The notes under the pieces are model-generated. The model ran no database searches and was not told the DNA's origin. It saw nothing but the letters and a program-made list of their open reading frames with translations. Shown here piece by piece: positions 49,609-58,377 of a stretch of 64,000 nucleotides of DNA. Source of the stretch: JBEKUY01 sp049514555 (GTDB lineage Bacteria > Acidobacteriota > Terriglobia > Acidiferrales > UBA7541); contig JBEKUY010000002.1 in the NCBI GenBank assembly GCA_049514555.1, positions 186,001 to 250,000 of the forward strand. The letters run 5' to 3'. Within the stretch, counting starts at the first letter, position 1, and every line of letters starts with the position of its first letter. The position numbers and the translations under genes were made by a program.

Positions 49609-51561
49609 GTGCGTTCTCGATACGAACGCAGAACCGCCGCCGCGAAGCCGGAGTCCGCAAAGCGAAGCGGAGATCCTTCACCGCCGGCGGGAGGCACTCG
49701 GGCCGGCGCAGGCCACGTACCGTGGCTCCTCCCGCAGTTTCGCGAGACCTACATCGCCGCGCTCGCTGCGGCCGGCATCCTGGCGCATATCATCCTGGCG
49801 CATTTCGCGCATCTGGCTCCGCGCGTTTCGTTCTTTCCTGTCTACATCGTGCTGGTGGTGGGCGGCATCCCGCTGGTGATTTCGCTGACGAAAAAGCTGC
49901 TGGCCCGGGAATTCGGATCGGATCTGCTCGCGGGGATCTCCATCCTCAGCGCGGTGTTTCTGGGGCAATACCTCGTAGGAAGCATCATCGTGCTGATGCT
50001 TTCCGGAGGGGAAGCGCTCGAGCACTTCGCCACGCGCCGCGCTTCCTCGGTGCTCGAGGCCCTCGCCAAACGCATGCCCCAGGTGGCGCACCGGAAGCGT
50101 GACGCCGAGCTAGCCGACATTGGCTTGAACGAAGTCGCGATCGGCGACACGCTGGTCATCTTCCCGCACGAGATCTGCCCTGTGGACGGAGAAGTAGCGG
50201 AAGGCCACGGCATCATGGACGAGTCTTATCTCACCGGCGAGCCTTACGAGATGTCCAAGACTCCCGGCTCGAAGGTGATCTCGGGCGCGATCAACGGCGA
50301 GACCGCGGTGACGATCGTGGCGGAGAAGCTCGCGGTGGATTCGCGCTACGCGAAAATCATGGAGGTGATGCGCGGCTCGGAGCAATATCGCCCGCGCTTG
50401 CGCCGCTTGGGAGACCAACTGGGGGCTTGGTACACGCCGGTGGCGATGGCGATCGCGGTGCTCACCTGGGTGGTGACACACGATCCGATGCGGTTCCTCG
50501 CGGTCGTCGTTGTGGCTACGCCGTGTCCATTGCTGATTGCCATTCCCGTGGCGCTCATCGGGGCTATCTCGCTCTCGGCGCGCCACAGCATCATCATCAA
50601 GAACCCTGCAGTTCTCGAACAGCTTTCCAACTGTAGGACGCTGATTCTCGACAAGACGGGAACACTCACCTACGGGAAGCCGGCGCTGACGGAGATCATC
50701 TGCGCGCCGGGATTCAGCCGCGCAGAGGTGCTGCGGACGGCCGCAAGCCTGGAGCAATACTCCAAGCATCCGCTCGCCGGAGCCGTGCGGGCGGCGGCTC
50801 TGGACGCCGGGATGCCGCTCTATCAGGTGAGCCAGATAAAGGAGACGCCGGGTCTTGGCCTGGAAGGCAAGGTGGGCGAGAAGCTCGTGATGATCACGGG
50901 CCGGGGCGAGCTCGGCGAAGGGGCGTTTTCACTGCCGCCCATAGTTAGCGGGCTCGAGTGTCTGGTGCTCATCGACGGCGGGTATGCCGCGGCGTTTCGC
51001 TTTCACGATGCTCCACGGCAAGAAAGCCGCTCGTTTGTGGATCACTTGAGGCCGAAGCACCGGGTCGAGCGAGTGATGTTGGTTTCGGGCGATCGTGAGT
51101 CGGAGGTCCGCTACCTCGCCGAGTTGGTGGGTATCCACGAGGTGCACGCCGGACAAAGCCCGGAGCAAAAGGTGGCCATCGTCGTCGAGGAAACCAAGCG
51201 CGGCCAAACCATCTTTGTAGGCGACGGCATCAACGACGCTCCGGCGCTCACGGCCGCGACCGTAGGCGTGGCGTTCGGACCGAACAGCGACATCACTTCG
51301 GAGGCCGCCGATGCCGTCATCCTGACAACCTCGCTTGAAAGAGTGGATGAACTGTTCCACATCAGCGCTAGAATGCGCGCGATCGCCCTGCAGAGCGCCT
51401 TAGGCGGCATGGCATTGAGCATTTTGGGAATGGCGCTGGCATCGATCGGATACCTGCCGGCCCTCGAAGGGGCCGTCGCCCAGGAAGTGATCGACCTGGT
51501 GGTCGTGCTGAACGCCGTCCGTGTCGCCATTCCAACCCGCAAGCTAGCCGACATGACATGA
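49609..51561 (+). CDS. P1B-type metal ATPase with TPC motif
   Basis: Heavy-metal translocating ATPase of about 650 residues. Actuator motif DESYLTGEPYEMSK, membrane motif VVVATPCPLLIAIPVA (TPC instead of CPC), phosphorylation site ILDKTGTLTYGKP, the P1B-specific SKHPLAG and hinge VGDGINDAPALTAA. TPC is the motif described for P1B-5-type pumps linked to Fe/Ni; the metal here is not assigned. No N-terminal metal-binding domain is present, only a basic disordered leader. The frame is open from 49522; several starts are possible (GTG 49522, ATG 49573, ATG 49597). I favour the GTG at 49609 because GGAGG lies five bases upstream. Confidence 0.9.
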   Translation: MRSRYERRTAAAKPESAKRSGDPSPPAGGTRAGAGHVPWLLPQFRETYIAALAAAGILAHIILAHFAHLAPRVSFFPVYIVLVVGGIPLVISLTKKLLAREFGSDLLAGISILSAVFLGQYLVGSIIVLMLSGGEALEHFATRRASSVLEALAKRMPQVAHRKRDAELADIGLNEVAIGDTLVIFPHEICPVDGEVAEGHGIMDESYLTGEPYEMSKTPGSKVISGAINGETAVTIVAEKLAVDSRYAKIMEVMRGSEQYRPRLRRLGDQLGAWYTPVAMAIAVLTWVVTHDPMRFLAVVVVATPCPLLIAIPVALIGAISLSARHSIIIKNPAVLEQLSNCRTLILDKTGTLTYGKPALTEIICAPGFSRAEVLRTAASLEQYSKHPLAGAVRAAALDAGMPLYQVSQIKETPGLGLEGKVGEKLVMITGRGELGEGAFSLPPIVSGLECLVLIDGGYAAAFRFHDAPRQESRSFVDHLRPKHRVERVMLVSGDRESEVRYLAELVGIHEVHAGQSPEQKVAIVVEETKRGQTIFVGDGINDAPALTAATVGVAFGPNSDITSEAADAVILTTSLERVDELFHISARMRAIALQSALGGMALSILGMALASIGYLPALEGAVAQEVIDLVVVLNAVRVAIPTRKLADMT

Positions 51562-51610
51562 AGAGGCCGGGCCAAGCCCCGTTTGCGGATGGGCGAACCG
51601 CTGTCGTATC

Positions 51611-52240
51611 ATGGCGCGCGCGAAGATGACGCTCACCGGCGCAATCGGCACGGGCAGCCGCTGGCTGCTCGATAGAATCGTCGGCGGACTGGCTGCCACC
51701 GGCATCAACCCGAACTTTCTGACCCTACTCGGGCTGGTGGTGAATTTCTGGGCGGCGGCGATGTTTGCCACGGGCCGCTTCCGTACCGGCGCAATCATCA
51801 TCTTCATGGCCGGCTTCCTGGACATGCTCGACGGCCAAGTGGCGCGGCGGCAAGGCCGCGTGACTGCCTTCGGGGCCTTCTACGATTCCACGCTCGACCG
51901 CTTTGCCGACATGGCGCTGTACATGGGCCTGCTCGTGTACTACTCGGTGAGCGGCCGGACGCCTTATGTGGCGCTGGCGGCCGTGGCGACGGCGGGCTCG
52001 GTAATGGTCAGCTACGCCCGCGCGCGGGCCGAATCGCTGATCCCGTTGTGCAAGGTGGGCTTCATGGAGAGGCCCGAGCGGATGGTGCTGCTGATTATCG
52101 GGGGCCTATTCAACCGCATGGGTCCGGCGCTGTGGGTGATCGCGGTGGTGGCGATCATCACGGTGATTCACCGCATCGTATACACCTGGCAAGAAACCCG
52201 CGCGGGACGCATCCTGCCGGGCATCAAGCTCACCCTGTAG
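51611..52240 (+). CDS. CDP-alcohol phosphatidyltransferase
   Basis: A 209-residue membrane enzyme with about five spans and the complete CDP-alcohol signature: DMLDGQVARRQGRVTAFGAFYDSTLDR matches DGx2ARx8Gx3Dx3D. It joins a CDP-activated lipid to an alcohol such as glycerol-3-phosphate, inositol-phosphate or another head group. Length and the LICKVGF-like cytoplasmic loop (LIPLCKVGFMERPERM) are close to the phosphatidylinositol-phosphate synthase branch, which is a tentative view. Its 3' end overlaps the convergent PlsC gene by 11 bases, tying it to the lipid operon by position. Confidence 0.9.
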   Translation: MARAKMTLTGAIGTGSRWLLDRIVGGLAATGINPNFLTLLGLVVNFWAAAMFATGRFRTGAIIIFMAGFLDMLDGQVARRQGRVTAFGAFYDSTLDRFADMALYMGLLVYYSVSGRTPYVALAAVATAGSVMVSYARARAESLIPLCKVGFMERPERMVLLIIGGLFNRMGPALWVIAVVAIITVIHRIVYTWQETRAGRILPGIKLTL

Positions 52241-52982
52241 CTCCCGGCCGCGGGTAAACTCCCGAGGCTTCCACGGGTCCCGCCACAATCGCCCGCACCC
52301 GCTCGCCCAGCGCCCGCGCCTCTTCCTTGCTCATGCCTTTCGTCTCGATCGTGTCGTGGAGATGGATCGCGATGGTGGCGGGATAAAGCATCCAATGCCC
52401 GGTACGGTGGTGCTGGAAGCTGCCGACCGAACTGACGGGCACGATCGGCACGCCGAGCTGCACGGCCATGCGGAAAACGCCCTCCTCGAATGGACCGACC
52501 CGGCCGTCGCGCGTCCGGCTTCCTTCCGGGAACACGATCAGGCTGATGCCGCGATCGAGCGCAGCGCGCGTCAGGCGCCACATGCGCTTCAGGTCCGACG
52601 GCCGGCGCACGCCGGGCACCGGCACGTTGCCGAAGCGCCGCATCAACCATCCGTAGGCGGGAATCTTGAAATGCGATTCGAGCTCCCAGCCGCGGACGAT
52701 CTGGGGAATCGCGCAATACAGAATGAACGGGTCGAAGAGATTGACGTGGTTGGAAATGAAAAACGAGGTGCGCTGCGGGTTGAACCCGGGCGAGCGCTGG
52801 ACCCTGACCCGCGCCCCCGCCAAGAACGCGATCGTCCTGCAGAAAGCGCGCGGCGGCCAGTCGTGCTTGAGGGGATCGAGGAAAATCGTCAGGCAGACGA
52901 GCGTCGGCGCAGCAATGAAGAAGTGCACCAGGCTGAGAATCCAGAGGGCCGCGCTGCGCAGGATGAGCCAGCCGCGCCTCAT
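52230..52982 (-). CDS. 1-acylglycerol-3-phosphate acyltransferase (PlsC family)
   Basis: A 250-residue acyltransferase with a hydrophobic N-terminus (residues 5-35). Block I is NHVNLFDP (HX4D), block III is IVFPEGSRTRDG and block IV VPIVPVSSVG. It transfers an acyl group to a lysophospholipid or related alcohol at the inner membrane. It is the last gene of the nine-gene operon; its ATG overlaps the stop of the lipid kinase gene (ATGA). Confidence 0.92.
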   Translation of the reverse strand: MRRGWLILRSAALWILSLVHFFIAAPTLVCLTIFLDPLKHDWPPRAFCRTIAFLAGARVRVQRSPGFNPQRTSFFISNHVNLFDPFILYCAIPQIVRGWELESHFKIPAYGWLMRRFGNVPVPGVRRPSDLKRMWRLTRAALDRGISLIVFPEGSRTRDGRVGPFEEGVFRMAVQLGVPIVPVSSVGSFQHHRTGHWMLYPATIAIHLHDTIETKGMSKEEARALGERVRAIVAGPVEASGVYPRPGATG

Positions 52983-53881
52983 ATGTACACGTCGAGGGCC
53001 GCAGGCAGGATGTCGAGCGACCGGCAGTGCAGCGTCAGCACTTCGCCATCGATCATGATGTCCACGGGAGCGTCGAGATCGAACTCGATGTGTCGCGCCG
53101 CGCGCCGCGAGGCGAGCGGGTGGGTGATGTGCGTGCCGTCGTAGAGCCGCGGAAGGTTGCGCACCAATCCCGCTCGCCCGATGGGCCCCCAGCGGACGAC
53201 TTCGATCAAGCCATCGGTTGGATCGGCCAGCGGCGCGATCATCATCTTGCCGCCGGTGAACTTACTGTTGCTGAAGCTCAGAAAAAGATAGCGGCCGCGA
53301 TCCCAGTCGGGTTCGCCGTCGAAGCGCAGCGGGAACGCGCGGCGGCGGAGCCGCACGAGGCAGGTGAGGACGCCCAGCAGATAGCCGAGCTCGCCGAGGG
53401 GCTTGAGCCGGCGGTTCACCAGCGCTCCGACATCGGCCGTGAACCCGATGCTCAACAGGTTCAGCGAGTAGGTCACTCCGCTCGCATGGGTGAGGCGGAT
53501 GAGGTCCGCGGGCCGCGCGCGCCCGGCAAACAGGGCTTCAGCGGCGGCCTCCGCGCCCTTGTCGGTGAAATCACGCAGGAACGAATTGCCGGTGCCCAGC
53601 GGAAGAAAACCGAGCGCGATTCGGCCTTTCTCCAGGGCTTGGGGAAAAACGCCGTTGGCGATTTCGTGCGCCGTGCCGTCGCCACCGACGGCGATGAAGC
53701 GGCGATAGCCCTGCGCGTAGGCTTCGCGAGCGAGCGAGACGGCATGCCCCGCCGAGCGCGTGGCGATGACGTCGAGCTCGATGCCGCCCTCGCGCAGCCG
53801 CGCAATCGCCGCGGGAGCCAGCTTGCCGCAACGGCCGCCACCCGCGGCGGGATTGACGATCGTGAAGTAGCGCTCGTTCAC
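52979..53881 (-). CDS. Diacylglycerol kinase-like lipid kinase (DagK/LCB5/YegS family)
   Basis: A 300-residue kinase: TIVNPAAGGGRCGKLAP at the N-terminus, FIAVGGDGTAHEIANGVFP (nucleotide loop GGDGT), LPLGTGNSFLRDF and the C-terminal beta domain with IMIDGEVL. The family phosphorylates diacylglycerol, sphingoid bases or related neutral lipids. The open frame reaches 54130, but that part overlaps the ligase gene in another frame. The GTG at 53881 overlaps the ligase TGA (GTGA) and gives the normal start. In this operon it could make the phosphate lipid that CDP activation needs. Confidence 0.9.
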   Translation of the reverse strand: MNERYFTIVNPAAGGGRCGKLAPAAIARLREGGIELDVIATRSAGHAVSLAREAYAQGYRRFIAVGGDGTAHEIANGVFPQALEKGRIALGFLPLGTGNSFLRDFTDKGAEAAAEALFAGRARPADLIRLTHASGVTYSLNLLSIGFTADVGALVNRRLKPLGELGYLLGVLTCLVRLRRRAFPLRFDGEPDWDRGRYLFLSFSNSKFTGGKMMIAPLADPTDGLIEVVRWGPIGRAGLVRNLPRLYDGTHITHPLASRRAARHIEFDLDAPVDIMIDGEVLTLHCRSLDILPAALDVYI

Positions 53882-55620
53882 AGAGGAATCACGGCGGCCG
53901 AGCGGTCGAGTTTCGCGAGCTGTTCGGCCAACACGGTGCGCTTGATCTTGAGCGACGTGGTGAGCGGAAAATCCTCTTCCCAGAGGACGTAGCCGCTGAT
54001 GCGTTTGTAGCTGAGCAGGCGCCGGTTGCGCGCGGCAATCTCCTCGCGCAGCGCATCGGCGAGCGCCTGGCCGGGCTCGAGATGCACGACGAGGACGAGC
54101 TGTTCGCCGGTCATGGTGCGCTGCGGCCAAACGTAATTGGCCGCGAACACGCAGAATTCTTTCACCGGGAGGCCCTCGAACACCGTTTCGATGTCCTCGG
54201 GATAGATGTTCTTCCCTTCCTGGGTGACGATCATGTTCTTCTTGCGGCCGAAGAGCTGCAAGTGGCCGGAGGCATCGAGCCGGCCGAGGTCGCCGGTCAT
54301 CAGCCAGCCGTCCACGACGGTTTCGGCGGTGAGCTCAGGTTCGCCGAGATAATGCGACATCACGGCCCTGCTGCGCGTGGCGATTTCGCCGATGCCCTCG
54401 GCGTCCGGCTTGAGGATGCGCACCTCGATGCCGGGCAGCGGCTTGCCGACCGTGTCGGCGCGAAAAGACCGCATGTCATTGACAGTGATGGCGGTGCACG
54501 CCTCGGTGAGGCCGTAACCATTCGCCACCGGGATGCCCAGGTCATAGAAGAACTGCAGCGTCTCGGGCTCCGTGAAGGCGCCGCCGACGATGATCGTCAG
54601 CAGCTCGCCGCCGAAGGCTTGATGCACCTGCGAAAGCAGGCGCCGGCTGAGCCAGGGACGCGGGCGGCCGCGCGTGAGAGCTTTGTTCACGTCGCGCAAC
54701 AGGCGGAAGACAGCCTTTTTCGCCGGCGGAAGCGCGTCGAGCCGCGCTTGCAGACCATTCCTTAGGTTTTTGAGCACGAGCGGCACGAGCGTGACGTAGG
54801 TGATGCGGTAGCGCGGAAAGGCTTCGCGAACGTACTCCGGGCGCAACGTGCGCAGGTGCACGACGGCGGCGCCGCACACGAACGGGCCGATGAATCCAAC
54901 CATGAAATCAATCGCGTGGTTCGTGGGCAGAATGCTCAAGTAACGCACGCCGGGCCAGAAGGGATAGATGGCCGTGAGCGCGGTGCACTGTTCGAGATAA
55001 TTCTCGTGCGTCATCACGCAGCCCTTCGGACGCCCGCCGGTGCCGGAGGAATACACAATGCAAGCAGGGTCTTCGCGCCGGCGTGCCACGAACTGCGGCT
55101 CGCCCTTCGTCCCGGATGGCCCGCGAAATTCCTCCCAGCGCCGCGCGCCGGATAGGTCCGCGCCGGGCGGCGCTTCCGTCACCAGAACGGTTTCGACCAC
55201 CGCTTGCGCGCGCCGGGGAGACGGCGCGAGCTGCCGCCAGATGGGATATTCAGTAATGAGGAAGCGCGCCTGCGAATGCGCCAGAAGCTGCCACTGCTCG
55301 TCGGCGGTGAGCTTGTAATCGAGCGGCACCAGCACGCCGCCCGCAAAGAAAACCGCCGCCGCCGAGATCAGCCACTTCGGCTGATTCGTCATGATGATGG
55401 CGGCCCTGCCCGCGGCGGCTGCAGCGCGATCGCCCCCTGCAAAGCCCGCGTCTTCGAGCGCACGAGCGAGCGGCAGCGCCTGCTCCTTGAATTGCCGGTA
55501 GGTGAGGCGCTCCTTCTCGCGATCGCGGTCCGCTTCGATCAGGCAAACTTCGTCGGCAAACCGGTCGAGTGCAGCGTGCAGCGCCCCCCCGAGCGAGTCA
55601 TACTTTCGAAGGTCAAGCAT
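53878..55620 (-). CDS. AMP-forming acyl-CoA/acyl-ACP ligase
   Basis: A 580-residue ANL-superfamily ligase. P-loop CIVYSSGTGGRPKGCVMTHENY, NGYGLTEACTAITVND and the hinge region GWLMTGDLGRLDASGHLQLFGRKKNMIVTQEGKNIYPEDIE with the catalytic Lys region near the end. It activates a carboxylate, most likely a fatty acid. Its ATG overlaps the TAA of the acyl carrier protein gene (TAATG), which makes loading of that carrier protein likely. It differs clearly from the second ligase of the operon (56719-58374). Confidence 0.92.
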   Translation of the reverse strand: MLDLRKYDSLGGALHAALDRFADEVCLIEADRDREKERLTYRQFKEQALPLARALEDAGFAGGDRAAAAAGRAAIIMTNQPKWLISAAAVFFAGGVLVPLDYKLTADEQWQLLAHSQARFLITEYPIWRQLAPSPRRAQAVVETVLVTEAPPGADLSGARRWEEFRGPSGTKGEPQFVARRREDPACIVYSSGTGGRPKGCVMTHENYLEQCTALTAIYPFWPGVRYLSILPTNHAIDFMVGFIGPFVCGAAVVHLRTLRPEYVREAFPRYRITYVTLVPLVLKNLRNGLQARLDALPPAKKAVFRLLRDVNKALTRGRPRPWLSRRLLSQVHQAFGGELLTIIVGGAFTEPETLQFFYDLGIPVANGYGLTEACTAITVNDMRSFRADTVGKPLPGIEVRILKPDAEGIGEIATRSRAVMSHYLGEPELTAETVVDGWLMTGDLGRLDASGHLQLFGRKKNMIVTQEGKNIYPEDIETVFEGLPVKEFCVFAANYVWPQRTMTGEQLVLVVHLEPGQALADALREEIAARNRRLLSYKRISGYVLWEEDFPLTTSLKIKRTVLAEQLAKLDRSAAVIPL

Positions 55621-55862
55621 TAGAGGCGAGACTGAATCCGCTGTGCCAGAGTTTGGAAATCGCTGACGCCCTGTATCTCGTAGTCCGGGAGCTCGATGCC
55701 GAAGTGGTTCTCCACGCGCGAGAGCAGGTCGAGCGCCTGAAGGCTGTCAATCCCCAGCTTCTTGAAGAAATCGTCGCCCGGCGCGAGGCTTCCTTCGGGC
55801 ACGCCGAAGTGCTTCGCCGCCAACGTCAGGATTTCCTGCGTGGTCTGTTCCAGTGTTCTCAT
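55620..55862 (-). CDS. Acyl carrier protein
   Basis: An 80-residue carrier protein. The phosphopantetheine Ser is in LGIDSLQALDLLSRVENHFGIELPD. The rest (RTLEQTTQEILTLAAKHFG, QGVSDFQTLAQRIQSRL) has the usual four-helix pattern. It is distinct from a housekeeping AcpP (little Glu/Asp at the ends). Between the crotonase and ligase genes and coupled to the latter, it is probably a dedicated carrier for this lipid pathway. Confidence 0.93.
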   Translation of the reverse strand: MRTLEQTTQEILTLAAKHFGVPEGSLAPGDDFFKKLGIDSLQALDLLSRVENHFGIELPDYEIQGVSDFQTLAQRIQSRL

Positions 55863-55918
55863 AAGAGGCTCAATCTACCATCTTCGGCGGTGGCGGCAAA
55901 AGCTCACGGCCCAGCCGC

Positions 55919-56722
55919 TCACGGCAGATAGGGCATGGCGTCGGAGGACTCGACGAACTTCTTCAGGGCCGCCATCACCGCGGGCCGGGCAAACAGCTCG
56001 CAGAAAAGATCGATTTCGCGGCGCAGCTCCTCGTAAGGAACCGGCTTGATGAATTTCTTGGCGGCGAAGCGCGTGCCGGTATCGAACTTGGCGATCTGCG
56101 CGGCGGTGGAGCGCGCCACGCGCAAAGCTTCGCCCTCGCCGGCAAGCTGCGCGACCAGCCCGATGGCGTGCGCGCGCGAGGCATTCACGCTTCGCCCAGT
56201 CAGCAACAGGTCGCGGATGAAGGCATTGCCCAGGTCGCGCTTCAGCCGCGGAACTCCGCCGAAGCCGGGAACGAGTCCGAGGCGCAGCTCGGGAAACGCG
56301 AAGCGCGCCATCTTGTCCGCGACGATGATGTCACAGGCGAGCGCCAGCTCCAGCCCTCCGCCGAAGCAGACGCCGTGGACGGCGGCGATGGTCACGAGCG
56401 GCGCGGCATCGATGGTGTTCAGGACGCGATGGATTCTTTCGAGGAACTCGCGGACTCCCGCGAGCCGCTCTTTCTCCGGGAGTGGCGCAGCGCGCTGATA
56501 AAGTTCGCGCAAGTCGGCGCCGGCGGAAAAGCCGGCCTTGCGCGCGCTGGTGACGATGCACACGTGAGCGTCTCCGGAAGGCGCCGCGAGCTGCTCGACA
56601 AAATTCTCCAGCTCCTCGAGCATCTCCGATCCGATTTCGTTGGCCGGCGCGCGGTCGAGCGTCAGCTCGATAATTCCTTCGCGGACCTCCCAGCGCAGCG
56701 TTTTCCCGCGATACAGCTTCAT
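55919..56722 (-). CDS. Enoyl-CoA hydratase/isomerase family protein
   Basis: A 267-residue crotonase-fold enzyme. KAGFSAGADLRELYQ and GVCFGGGLELALACDIIVA form the oxyanion hole; PELRLGLVPGFGGVPRLKRDLG keeps the first Glu, while the second catalytic position after it is less clear. The C-terminus is unusual, with KFIKPVPYEELRREIDLFCELFARP. The frame opens at 56908; the ATG at 56722 has AAGGAAGG upstream and overlaps the ligase stop (ATGA). Reaction unknown: hydratase, isomerase or hydrolase are all possible. Confidence 0.88.
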   Translation of the reverse strand: MKLYRGKTLRWEVREGIIELTLDRAPANEIGSEMLEELENFVEQLAAPSGDAHVCIVTSARKAGFSAGADLRELYQRAAPLPEKERLAGVREFLERIHRVLNTIDAAPLVTIAAVHGVCFGGGLELALACDIIVADKMARFAFPELRLGLVPGFGGVPRLKRDLGNAFIRDLLLTGRSVNASRAHAIGLVAQLAGEGEALRVARSTAAQIAKFDTGTRFAAKKFIKPVPYEELRREIDLFCELFARPAVMAALKKFVESSDAMPYLP

Positions 56723-58374
56723 GATGCCTTCCTTTGATACATCTCGACGATGGGGGCGGCGAAGCGGGTGGCGATGGCGTCGCGGCGGAGCTTGCCGTTG
56801 GCGGTGAGCAAGCCATTTTCGATGGTAAATGTTTCGCGAAGGACGGTGAAGGCGCGCACCTGCTTGTAGTGTGGCAGGCCCGGATTGACGGCGTCGAGCG
56901 CGGCGCACGCAGCGGCCTCGTCCACCGCGCCGGTGATGAGCGCCGTCAAATAGCCGCGACCGTTGCCGACTAAGACGATGTGTTGGGCCGCTGGGAGCAG
57001 ATCGGAGAGTTTCTCCTCGATGGGTTCGGGGGCAATGTTGTGGCCCGAATTGAGGATGATGAGGTTCTTCAGGCGGCCAATGATGCGCCAGTTTCCGCGC
57101 GCATTCACCTCGGCCTGATCGCCCGTATGGAACCAGCCATCCTGCATCACCCGCGCCGTTTCCTCTCGCCGGTTCCAGTAGCCCGGAAACACATTGGGCC
57201 CACGCACGAGCAATTCATCGTTCTCGCCCAGCTTCATTTCAATGCCCGGTACAGCCGCACCGACATACGCCGGCTCGACAGGTTCGCGCGGATCATCCAT
57301 GGTGCAGATGGCCGTCGTCTCCGTCAAACCGTACACCTGCAGAACGGGAATGCCCAGCATCAAGAAGAACCGCTGCGTTTCCGGAGCGAGCGGCGCCGAA
57401 CCGCAGATGAGCGCTCTCAGATTCGGGCCAAATCTTGCGCGGATCTTGGGAAATACGACCCGCCGCGCCAGCGCGAGCCACAGCCCGCCGGTTTCGCCGC
57501 GGTTCCATGCAGCCGATGCGCGGGCGAAAATCGCCTGCGCGATGCCGCCGCGCTTGGCAATGTTTTCCTCGACGCCGCGCCGAACGCGCTCAAGAAGCGT
57601 CGGCACGTTGATGAAGTAATGCGGCGCAGCGAGGCGGATCTCGTCAGCCAGACGGCTCAAATCGGTCGAGAGCGACAGCAAGCCGGGCCGCGAGAGCGCA
57701 GTGAAAAGCAGAATCCGCGCGGCTGCAAAGTTGCAGGGCGTCCAGTGAAAAATCCTGTCCGGCTGCGCCGCGCTGGTCGCGCCGCGCATGAGCTGATCCA
57801 GCCGCTCGGTCGTGCAGCCGAGCATGTGGTTCAAGTTGGCAACGTTCAGGCAAACGCCCTTGGGCTCGCCCGATGTGCCCGACGTGTAGATGATGGTGAC
57901 AAGGTCCGTCGCATCGCGCGGCGCCGGCACATCGGGAACGGACTCGGCAGACTCCGCTGCGGCGAAAACTTCATCGAAGAGGACGCGGCGCGGAGCCGCG
58001 GGCCAGGCGGACTCGATCCCTTGGGCCAGGGCGGCATCGGCGCAAAAAACCAGGCGCGGCTCGCAATCGCGCATCATGGCCGCGAGCTCGGCCGGCGCCT
58101 GCCGCGAATAGAGCGGCACGACGATCACGCCCTCGGCCATCATGGCAAGATCGAGCGCGGCCCAGCGAATCGAGTTCGGAGCCAGCAGGGCGCAACGCTC
58201 ACCGGGCCGGATGCCTGCGCGGCGCAGATACGCGCGGGCCGCACGCACCTGGGCGAGAAGCTCCGTTCCCGTGGCGCTCGCAGCGGATTCGCCGCGAATC
58301 TCCTGAATCACGGGCCGGGCTGCGGAGGAGCGGAGCTGGGCGAAGAGTTTTTCCAGGAAATTCGGCGTAGTCAT
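56719..58374 (-). CDS. AMP-forming long-chain acyl ligase
   Basis: A 551-residue ANL ligase. P-loop TIIYTSGTSGEPKGVCLNVANL, QVYGLTETTAICTMDDP, GWFHTGDQAEVNARGNWRIIGRLKNLIILNSGHNIAPEPIE and a C-terminal GLLTANGKLRRDAI with the catalytic Lys. The middle resembles long-chain acyl-CoA synthetases (FAA type). It presumably supplies activated acyl groups to the reductases upstream. It overlaps the crotonase gene by four bases and follows the pyruvyl-transferase homologue by three. Confidence 0.92.
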   Translation of the reverse strand: MTTPNFLEKLFAQLRSSAARPVIQEIRGESAASATGTELLAQVRAARAYLRRAGIRPGERCALLAPNSIRWAALDLAMMAEGVIVVPLYSRQAPAELAAMMRDCEPRLVFCADAALAQGIESAWPAAPRRVLFDEVFAAAESAESVPDVPAPRDATDLVTIIYTSGTSGEPKGVCLNVANLNHMLGCTTERLDQLMRGATSAAQPDRIFHWTPCNFAAARILLFTALSRPGLLSLSTDLSRLADEIRLAAPHYFINVPTLLERVRRGVEENIAKRGGIAQAIFARASAAWNRGETGGLWLALARRVVFPKIRARFGPNLRALICGSAPLAPETQRFFLMLGIPVLQVYGLTETTAICTMDDPREPVEPAYVGAAVPGIEMKLGENDELLVRGPNVFPGYWNRREETARVMQDGWFHTGDQAEVNARGNWRIIGRLKNLIILNSGHNIAPEPIEEKLSDLLPAAQHIVLVGNGRGYLTALITGAVDEAAACAALDAVNPGLPHYKQVRAFTVLRETFTIENGLLTANGKLRRDAIATRFAAPIVEMYQRKAS

Positions 58375-58377
58375 CGT

